Shown here: positions 1-5,033 of the stretch, piece by piece
Position numbering within the stretch: the stretch's first letter is position 1
How the letters are laid out: each line of letters begins with the position of its first letter
Assembly: GCA_017464225.1 (NCBI GenBank)
Contig: JAFUDW010000193.1
Span: 1-6,540, forward strand
Direction: 5' to 3'
Length of the DNA: 6,540 nt
Source of the DNA: Clostridia bacterium
GTDB lineage: Bacteria; Bacillota_A; Clostridia; Christensenellales; Aristaeellaceae
The notes under the pieces: generated by a model
The model's database searches: none
Seen by the model: only the letters and a program-made list of their open reading frames with translations
What the model was told of the DNA's origin: nothing
Translations under genes and position numbers: made by a program

Positions 1-115
1 CCCGCAGCCATTGGGCCGCCGGGGTCAGCTCGTCGCGGGGAACGCCGCCGAAAAGCCACTCGGCCCGCCGCAGGGATATGATCAGCGCGAAATCGCCGCG
101 CGAAAACTGGAACAT
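1..115 (-). CDS. N-terminal fragment of an unrecognised protein (cut by left edge)
   Basis: An open frame on the minus strand starts with ATG at 115-113 and stays open to the window edge, giving 38 residues that begin MFQFSRGDFALIISLRRAEW. The start is supported by a perfect AGGAGG on the minus strand (plus positions 121-126), five bases upstream of the ATG. The upstream AT-rich region is shared with the rightward sulfatase-fold gene, so the two genes are divergent. The visible part has no signal peptide and no motif I recognise. A short hydrophobic run (FALIISL) is too brief to call a membrane helix. Existence of the gene is likely from the ribosome binding site and frame; its function is unknown. 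Confidence 0.6.
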   Translation of the reverse strand, partial: MFQFSRGDFALIISLRRAEWLFGGVPRDELTPAAQWLR

Positions 116-166
116 GAGCGCCTCCTGCGTTTTGAAAGAATATTCATATTTTGCGCGGCGGCACGC

Positions 167-184
167 TTTTCATGTACATGAAAA
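167..184. promoter_or_regulatory. Perfect 18-bp palindrome, candidate operator between divergent genes
   Basis: TTTTCATGTACATGAAAA reads the same on both strands. It lies about 35 bases upstream of the -35 box of the rightward promoter and about 52 bases upstream of the leftward start codon. An imperfect inverted repeat flanks it: GAATATTCATATTTT at 138-152 and AAAATATGTTGATATTC at 181-197. A weak leftward promoter candidate (minus strand TTGTCG at plus 212-207, 18-base spacer, CATATT at plus 188-183) would start transcription inside the palindrome, so a bound regulator could block the leftward gene. Perfect symmetry of this length in a divergent promoter region suggests a dimeric regulator site. 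That role, and the regulator, are inferred; no regulator gene is visible. Confidence 0.45.
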
Positions 185-219
185 TATGTTGATATTCGCA
201 CAGATCCGACAAAAATTGC

Positions 220-248
220 TTGATATAACGTTCTGTTTCCGTTATAAT
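220..248 (+). promoter_or_regulatory. Vegetative-type promoter of the sulfatase-fold operon
   Basis: TTGATA at 220-225 and TATAAT at 243-248 are separated by exactly 17 bases. This matches the housekeeping (sigma-A) consensus at 11 of 12 positions. Transcription would start near 254-256, leaving a leader of about 27 bases before the TTG start codon at 282. The promoter sits inside the longer open frame that begins at an ATG at 78, which argues that the longer frame is not the real protein start. Confidence 0.8.
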
Positions 249-260
249 ATAGATTTGAAA

Positions 261-272
261 AGGGAAGGGGGG
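261..272 (+). promoter_or_regulatory. Ribosome binding site deciding the TTG start at 282
   Basis: AGGGAAGGGGGG is the only purine-rich ribosome binding candidate in the leader. It ends nine bases before TTG 282. It pairs with the 16S anti-Shine-Dalgarno partly through G-U wobble, so it is not the perfect GGAGG seen for other genes here. Together with the promoter just upstream it places the start at TTG 282 rather than at the upstream ATG (78) or the next in-frame ATG (357), which would cut into the first membrane helix. Confidence 0.65.
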
Positions 273-281
273 ACTTTCGGA

Positions 282-2012
282 TTGGCCGCAAAGCCGCGCG
301 CGCGGTACGCGCGCAGATGGAAATACGCGATATGGCCCTGCGCCCTTCTTTGTTTTATGTACGGCATATGGGGCAGCATGGAGGTTTTTACCGGCAATTC
401 ATCCAATTTCCGGTTCACATATTTTGAGGCGTTCCTGCCGCTGCTGGCGGTATCGGCCCTCGCCGCCCTGGCGCTGGCCTCTCTGACCGCGCTGCTGCGG
501 AAAAAGGCCTTTACCGTGACCGTCGCGGCGCTGCTCGCGCTGGCGGTGTGCAGCTATGTCCAGAACCTTTTCCTCAATCTGGATCTGGGTCTGCTGGACG
601 GCGAGGAGATCAACTGGGCCCAATACAGGACCCACGGCCGGCTGAATCTGCTGGCCTGGGCGGGCATCTTTGCCGCCGTGGTCGCGGGCGCGCTGCTGTT
701 CAAAAAGAAAGCCCGGCGGGCCGTGCGGGCGGCAAGCGCGCTGCTGCTTGCCGTGCAGGTGCTCTCCTTCGGCGTGGTCAGCGTGCAGCATCTGACCAGC
801 GACGCCCACAGCGCCAGGGACACCACCTATGTGCTCACCGGCAACCAGCAGTACGACGTATCTTCCGAGGGCAATGTGATCCTGTTCCTGCTGGATTACT
901 ACAGCAACGATTACATTGACGCCGCCGTCAAGCAGTATCCCGATATGCTGGAGCCCCTTCGGGACTTTACCTATTACGACAACTATGACCCCTGCTATAT
1001 CGGCACCTTCCCCTCGGTGGTGCACATGCTGACGGGCCATGATTTTGACACCACCGTGCCCATCGACACCTGGTTCCAGCAGTCCTGGGAGGGCGAAACG
1101 GCCCAATATTTCTACCGCACGCTGACCGAAAACGGCTATACCTTCCACTTTTTCGATTCCAATAACGATTACTTCGGCATCCAGTACGCCGAGCCCTATG
1201 TGGAAAATCTGCGCAAGCTCACCCGCAGCGATTATACCGTGCGCTACGACCGGCTGGTGCGGGTGATGCTGAGGCTGGCGGCTTACCGCCTCGCGCCCCA
1301 CGTGTTCAAAGAAGCGCTCAAGCCCAATACCTTCGCCTTTTACAGCGCTGTGCCGCTCAACGGCGGCGAGGTGGAAACCTGCCTGAACCGCAACGCCTTC
1401 TATAACAAGCTGGTGGATTACGGCCTGCATCCCGTATCGGGCGACGGCAAATATTTTGTCATCGAGTTCCTCAAGGGCACCCATCCGCCCTATCACCTGT
1501 CCGCCGACGGCCAGTATGATCCCAACACCACCCTGGAGGAAACGGCGGCGGGCTATATGAAGATCGTGGCGGAATATATCAACCAGCTGAAAATGCTGGG
1601 CCTGTACGACGACGCCACCATCATCATCACCTCGGATCACGGCGACAAGGAAAACAGCATGCAGGTGATGTATTTTATCAAGGAAGCCCACGTTACCCGC
1701 GATGAAATGGCGGTATCCTCCGCCCCGGTGAGTCACGACGAGCTGCTCGGCACGCTGCTGGTCAACATGGGCGTCACCGACAGCGGCATGGCCAGCATCT
1801 ACGATTTCAGCGACGGCGAGACCCGGGAACGCACCGTGATGCGCAATTACATCGATACCCATTACCCCTACGTGCCCAAATACCACAGCACGGCGCTGGG
1901 CACCCACACCGCAATGTACGCCTACACCTACACCGGCGACCGCAGGGAGCTGCGCAAGCAGTTCCGCCGCGGCCCCAGCGAGATCCTGCCGCTGACCGAA
2001 TCCTTTAACTAA
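282..2012 (+). CDS. LtaS-like membrane protein with extracytoplasmic sulfatase/phosphatase-superfamily domain
   Basis: This is a 576-residue membrane protein read from TTG 282. Five hydrophobic segments are visible at about residues 13-36, 48-72, 77-99, 121-140 and 148-168, with basic loops (RKK, KKKARR) between some of them. A large soluble domain follows, the layout of lipoteichoic acid synthase and related envelope phosphotransferases. The soluble domain shows alkaline phosphatase/sulfatase superfamily landmarks: NVILFLLD with metal-ligand candidate Asp205, a GTFPS motif with probable nucleophile Thr242 ahead of the conserved LTG, a THPPYH substrate-pocket motif around His401, and TSDHGD with metal ligands Asp452 and His453. 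SHDELLGTLL resembles the usual C-terminal sulfatase segment. The key residues appear intact, so it is probably active. Threonine rather than the Cys/Ser that becomes formylglycine suggests a phosphotransferase or phosphohydrolase more than a true sulfatase. The substrate is unknown; glycerol-phosphate, phosphoethanolamine or another envelope group is possible. It is first in an operon with the secreted protein downstream. Confidence 0.82.
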   Translation: MAAKPRARYARRWKYAIWPCALLCFMYGIWGSMEVFTGNSSNFRFTYFEAFLPLLAVSALAALALASLTALLRKKAFTVTVAALLALAVCSYVQNLFLNLDLGLLDGEEINWAQYRTHGRLNLLAWAGIFAAVVAGALLFKKKARRAVRAASALLLAVQVLSFGVVSVQHLTSDAHSARDTTYVLTGNQQYDVSSEGNVILFLLDYYSNDYIDAAVKQYPDMLEPLRDFTYYDNYDPCYIGTFPSVVHMLTGHDFDTTVPIDTWFQQSWEGETAQYFYRTLTENGYTFHFFDSNNDYFGIQYAEPYVENLRKLTRSDYTVRYDRLVRVMLRLAAYRLAPHVFKEALKPNTFAFYSAVPLNGGEVETCLNRNAFYNKLVDYGLHPVSGDGKYFVIEFLKGTHPPYHLSADGQYDPNTTLEETAAGYMKIVAEYINQLKMLGLYDDATIIITSDHGDKENSMQVMYFIKEAHVTRDEMAVSSAPVSHDELLGTLLVNMGVTDSGMASIYDFSDGETRERTVMRNYIDTHYPYVPKYHSTALGTHTAMYAYTYTGDRRELRKQFRRGPSEILPLTESFN

Positions 2013-2025
2013 GGGAGAGAAGACC

Positions 2026-3024
2026 ATGAAAAAGCTGCTGTGCTGCCTGCTGGCGCTGCTGACGCTCCTGGGCGTTGCCCAGGCCGATACCAGCCTGATC
2101 ACCGGCGAGGTGGTGGAGATCCCCAACCCCGGGGACGTGCGCGTGCTGCTGGGAAGCGAAGGCTTTGAGGCTTCCTTCAACGATACCCATCTCTTTGGCA
2201 GCATTCAGCCCGACGGCTCGTTGCTGGTGGGCACCCGGGAAGCCGCCCTGCGCCTTGATCCCCTGCCCGATGCCGGGCTGCTGGACGAGCTTATGGGCCG
2301 CCTGGATCGGGAGCCCAGCTATGAAAACAGCGTATATTCCTCGCTGTTCACCCACGCCCAGCAGATCGAGCTGACAGCGGACGAGGTTTGCGCCTTGACG
2401 CTCCGGGTGCTGGGCCTTTGCCCGCTGCTGGATCGGGACGGCGCCATCCGCCAGGCCGTGAGCCAGCCCGGCGGCCAGGAGATCTGGGCCACGGTGACCC
2501 GCTATACCGCCGCCGATATTTCCCAGTATCCCGACGCCATGACGCTGCAGATCAACGTGTTCTCCCCGGTGCTGCCCGCGATCTGGATCGAGTATTACCG
2601 CACCGATACCTTCGGCAGCAATTTCAAGCTGGCCGTCAGCCGGGAAAAGGTGACCGACTGGGACGAAACGCTGCTGGCGATCAGCGAAGCCGACGCCGGG
2701 GATGAAAGCCACGGGCGGATGATCAGCGGCTTCACCATCCAGGACGACAGCGGCAGCGAGATCTGGATCTACCTGGAGGCCGATATGATGGGCTTCTCCC
2801 AGGATTGGCATGTGGAAGCCGATATCTACCAGGACAGCGCCGACGCCGCCAGCTGGGAGGCCGAAATTTCGGTCACCGAGCGCGGCAGCAAAACGCCGGT
2901 GGCCGCCGTCAGCCTGAACAGCGAGCCCACCAGTCAGGAACCCGCGCCCGAGCTGGACGCCGCCGCCGTCATCGACTGCACTGATGGACTGGACGAGGCG
3001 GAATGGCAGCAGCTGGGGCTGTAA
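2026..3024 (+). CDS. Secreted protein of unknown function, operon partner of the sulfatase-fold protein
   Basis: This 332-residue protein begins MKK, followed by a leucine-rich core and VAQA-D, a good signal peptidase I site after residue 20. The mature part of about 312 residues is acidic and looks beta-rich from its alternating hydrophobic pattern. It has no membrane segment and no C-terminal anchor or sorting motif. The Cys pair at residues 6-7 sits too early and lacks a lipobox, so a lipoprotein is unlikely. Ribosome binding site AGGGAGAG lies just before the ATG, and only 13 bases separate it from the stop of the upstream gene, so the two are almost surely cotranscribed. Export to the same side as the sulfatase-like domain suggests a shared envelope process, but that is inference. 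I do not recognise a family. A tail rich in Glu, Pro, Ala and Asp (from about residue 298) may be flexible. Confidence 0.8.
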   Translation: MKKLLCCLLALLTLLGVAQADTSLITGEVVEIPNPGDVRVLLGSEGFEASFNDTHLFGSIQPDGSLLVGTREAALRLDPLPDAGLLDELMGRLDREPSYENSVYSSLFTHAQQIELTADEVCALTLRVLGLCPLLDRDGAIRQAVSQPGGQEIWATVTRYTAADISQYPDAMTLQINVFSPVLPAIWIEYYRTDTFGSNFKLAVSREKVTDWDETLLAISEADAGDESHGRMISGFTIQDDSGSEIWIYLEADMMGFSQDWHVEADIYQDSADAASWEAEISVTERGSKTPVAAVSLNSEPTSQEPAPELDAAAVIDCTDGLDEAEWQQLGL

Positions 3025-3049
3025 AGCCGCCTGCGCCAGGCATTCACTC

Positions 3050-3094
3050 CCTCCCCCTTTTCACATACTGTGAAAACTGTGGGGAGGTTTTTTT
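3050..3094 (+). terminator. Intrinsic terminator hairpin overlapping the next gene's ribosome binding site
   Basis: A hairpin of two stacked stems is followed by seven T residues (3088-3094). The outer stem pairs CCTCCCC (3050-3056) with GGGGAGG (3081-3087). The inner stem pairs TTTTCACA (3058-3065) with TGTGAAAA (3069-3076) around a TAC loop. A one-by-four-base internal loop (C3057 against CTGT 3077-3080) separates them. It begins 25 bases after the stop of the secreted-protein gene, the normal place for that operon's terminator. The 3' arm is also the ribosome binding site of the glycosyltransferase gene, whose ATG directly abuts the T run. Transcripts reading through would fold with the binding site hidden. 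Confidence 0.75.
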
Positions 3095-4177
3095 ATGGGA
3101 AAATATAAGGTGTACGTATACGCCATCTGTAAAAACGAGCGCAAGTTCGCCGCCCGCTGGATGCAAAGCATGGGCGAAGCCGACGGCGTTTACGTGCTGG
3201 ATACGGGTTCGGAAGACGGCAGCGAGGAGCTGCTTTCCTCCCTTGGCGCGCATGTGCAGCGCAGGATCGTTACGCCCTGGCGGTTTGACACCGCCCGCAA
3301 TCTTTCGCTGGATATGGTGCCGGAGGACGCCGATATCTGCGTATGCACCGATCTGGACGAGGTGGCCAGCCCGGGATGGCGGCAAGCGCTGGAGGCGGCC
3401 TGGCATCCTGGCGTACAGCAGGCGCTGTACAAGTATGTTTGGTCTTTCCGCGCGGACGGCTCGGAGGACGTGGTGTTCGACGCCGAAAAGATCCATGCCC
3501 GCCGGGGCTTTCGCTGGGTAAACCCGGTGCACGAGGTGCTCCGGAGCGATGCGCCGCCCTCCGCCGTATACGTGGCCGGCATGCAGGTGGATCATCATCC
3601 GGACGCCCTGAAATCCCGGGCGCAGTATCTGCCGCTGCTGGAGCAGGCGGTGGCCGAGGATCCCTCCAACGACCGCAACGTCCACTACCTGGGCCGGGAA
3701 TACCTGTTCCGCGGGCAGTATCAGAAGTGCATCGATATGCTGAACCGGCATCTTTCGCTGCCCTCGGCCACCTGGCGGGAGGAGCGCTGCGCTTCCCTCC
3801 GGTATATGGCCCAGGCGTACGGCGCGCTGGGCGACGCCGCCGCCCAGGAGAGCTGCCTGCTGCGGGCTGCTGCCGAGGCGCCCCGCGTCCGGGAGCCCTG
3901 GATCGATCTGGCGCGTTTTTACTACGCCGCCGCCCAGTGGGAGGGGCTGCTTTACGCCTGCCGAAAGGCGCTGGCCATCGCAAGCCAATCCCGGAATTAT
4001 ATCTGCGAATCGGCCTGCTACGGCCCGCTGCCCTACGACCTTCTGTCCATCGCCTGCTGGCGTCTGGGCCTGCGGACGGAGGCCCGCGCCGCCGTGGAGC
4101 AAGCGCTGCGGCTGGCCCCCGGGGACGAACGGCTGCGGCGGAACCGGGAGCTGATGGAAGAGCGGGAAAGCTTATAA
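3095..4177 (+). CDS. Family 2 glycosyltransferase with C-terminal TPR-like region (SunS-like architecture)
   Basis: This is a 360-residue cytosolic protein with no signal peptide or membrane helix. The N-terminal GT-A domain (about residues 1-150) shows AICKNE (10-15), VLDTGSEDGS (34-43), PWRFDTARN (61-69) and CTDLDE, with the metal- and nucleotide-binding DxD at Asp86-Leu-Asp88 and adjacent Glu89. WVNPVHEVL (141-149) and HHPDALKSR (167-175) are further motifs typical of this Firmicutes group. From about residue 176 to the end, repeated amphipathic helices (for example VHYLGREYLFRGQYQKCIDM and a later LAPGDERLRR) look like TPR repeats. This two-part build is known from SunS, the S-glycosyltransferase of sublancin, and from many uncharacterised relatives. 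The acceptor cannot be told; no substrate peptide gene is visible beside it. GGAGG (3083-3087), seven bases before the ATG, fixes the start but lies in a terminator stem. The stop overlaps the convergent yunB end. Confidence 0.85.
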   Translation: MGKYKVYVYAICKNERKFAARWMQSMGEADGVYVLDTGSEDGSEELLSSLGAHVQRRIVTPWRFDTARNLSLDMVPEDADICVCTDLDEVASPGWRQALEAAWHPGVQQALYKYVWSFRADGSEDVVFDAEKIHARRGFRWVNPVHEVLRSDAPPSAVYVAGMQVDHHPDALKSRAQYLPLLEQAVAEDPSNDRNVHYLGREYLFRGQYQKCIDMLNRHLSLPSATWREERCASLRYMAQAYGALGDAAAQESCLLRAAAEAPRVREPWIDLARFYYAAAQWEGLLYACRKALAIASQSRNYICESACYGPLPYDLLSIACWRLGLRTEARAAVEQALRLAPGDERLRRNRELMEERESL

Positions 4178-4891
4178 CCGGGAGCAGAGATCGGGCGCTC
4201 CTAAAAACGAAGCGCCGTTCAGAGCTTTTCTCGCCGGAAAACGGCCCTGCCCCACGTCCCCAAAGTTCAGCATTTCGCTCTCGGGCACGCTGATATAGGA
4301 TTGGGGCACGTCGCCCACGATGATGCTCTCGGCGATCAGCACTTGGGTATCGGCGGCCACCGGGCGACTGCCGGTGGGCAGCACCAGCTCCACGCTGGCG
4401 TGCAGCTGCAAATAGATTTTATGCCGGGTCTGATTGATTCCGGCATTTTCAAATTCGGTATGGAAGGACACGTTCACCGCGCCTACCGGCGTGAGCCGCA
4501 CCCGCACCCGCGGGCCCGCACTGGACAGAAAGGGCACCTTGAGCGCCGCGCCCAGAGGCACCGATATCTGCCGGGCGGCGTCCTCGGCCAGGGCGCGCTG
4601 GGCCGTCCGCGCGATCTCCGCCGCCAGGGTATTCATCCGGGCGGTATTGGCCTGCAGCATGGTCACCCGCCCGGCGCTGTCCGTGCGTACGGAGACCAAT
4701 TGCTCATAGGGCACGCCGTCGGCCACGCTTTCCCGCACGGCGGCGTTCAGCGTATCCACCGCCAGGGCGTAGGCGCTGGCGTGGGCGGTGTTCAGGATCA
4801 CCTGGGACAAGCTCTTCTGCAAAAACAGGTACAGCGCCAGCGCCAGCAGGATCAGCAGCAGCGCAGCGCGCAGCAGACGGCGCGCCTTCAT
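4172..4891 (-). CDS. yunB: Sporulation protein YunB
   Basis: This 239-residue protein starts MKARRLLRAALLL, with a basic N-terminus and a single membrane helix at about residues 6-24. The rest is predicted to lie outside the cytoplasm. The overall plan, the length (close to the roughly 250 residues of the Bacillus protein), the long helical stretch after the helix, the VPLGAAL segment, the beta-rich middle and the late VGDVPQSYISV motif match my memory of the YunB family, known in Bacillus subtilis as a mother-cell sporulation protein under sigma-E whose molecular role is poorly defined. The start is ATG 4891, with AAGGAGA on the minus strand ten bases upstream. An in-frame ATG at 4918 would add nine residues but has no binding site. 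It is divergent from the penicillin-binding protein gene and convergent with the glycosyltransferase. I see no convincing sigma-E promoter. Confidence 0.78.
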   Translation of the reverse strand: MKARRLLRAALLLILLALALYLFLQKSLSQVILNTAHASAYALAVDTLNAAVRESVADGVPYEQLVSVRTDSAGRVTMLQANTARMNTLAAEIARTAQRALAEDAARQISVPLGAALKVPFLSSAGPRVRVRLTPVGAVNVSFHTEFENAGINQTRHKIYLQLHASVELVLPTGSRPVAADTQVLIAESIIVGDVPQSYISVPESEMLNFGDVGQGRFPARKALNGASFLGAPDLCSRL

Positions 4892-4910
4892 GTTGTTACA
4901 TCTCCTTCCA

Positions 4911-4940
4911 TTGCCCAAAGGCGGACAATTGTGATATACT
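4911..4940 (+). promoter_or_regulatory. Extended -10 promoter for the penicillin-binding protein gene
   Basis: TGATATACT at 4932-4940 contains TATACT (4935-4940) preceded by a TGn extension. A partial -35 box, TTGCCC (4911-4916), lies 18 bases upstream of it. Transcription would start near 4947, leaving a leader of about 85 bases before ATG 5034. The -35 box overlaps the region just upstream of the yunB ribosome binding site, so the leftward and rightward signals are interleaved. Confidence 0.6.
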
Positions 4941-5006
4941 GAAAAAGGAGAACGTCCCTTTTATTCACGGACTTTCTTCCGGGAAGAAATCACAAATCCT
5001 TTTTCA
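4940..5006. repeat. Nested inverted repeats between yunB and the penicillin-binding protein gene
   Basis: An outer pair, TGAAAAAGGA (4940-4949) and TCCTTTTTCA (4997-5006), is exactly complementary over ten bases. Inside it, TTTCTTCC (4973-4980) and GGAAGAAA (4982-4989) form an almost continuous palindrome around one central G. The outer left arm begins at the last base of the -10 box and covers the likely start of transcription, so it would be only partly present in the penicillin-binding protein mRNA. That makes a protein-binding site or a structure in the yunB-side transcript as likely as an mRNA leader fold. No T run follows, so it is not a standard terminator. The role is unknown. Confidence 0.45.
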
Positions 5007-5033
5007 ACGTTTTATCCGGAGGTTATTGAACGG

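Noticed and set aside
2041..2046. Lipoprotein signal in the secreted protein (Cys6-Cys7)
   Set aside because: The cysteines come before the hydrophobic core and no lipobox surrounds them; VAQA-D is a better signal peptidase I site.
399..2204. Long minus-strand open frame (601 codons) opposite the sulfatase-fold gene
   Set aside because: It is rich in His, Gly, Val and Gln with no domain, lies opposite a gene with clear active-site motifs, and arises from GC-biased third codon positions.
2005..2811. Minus-strand open frame opposite the secreted-protein gene
   Set aside because: Same composition artefact; the plus strand has a signal peptide and a ribosome binding site.
3044..4102. Minus-strand open frame opposite the glycosyltransferase
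   Set aside because: The plus strand carries conserved DTGS and DxD motifs; the antisense product has no recognisable feature.
4180..4202. Small hairpin GGGAGC...GCTCCT just after the convergent stops as a terminator
   Set aside because: Only five or six pairs with an 11-base loop and no T run on either strand; it also lies in the yunB coding region.
3343..4293. Plus-strand Arg/Gly/Ala-rich frame inside the glycosyltransferase and yunB
   Set aside because: Out-of-frame product of GC-rich codons, without a ribosome binding site or domain.
4892..4990. Sigma-E or sigma-G promoter for yunB
   Set aside because: TGAATAA is visible on the minus strand (around 4960-4966), but no matching -10 box lies at the right spacing.
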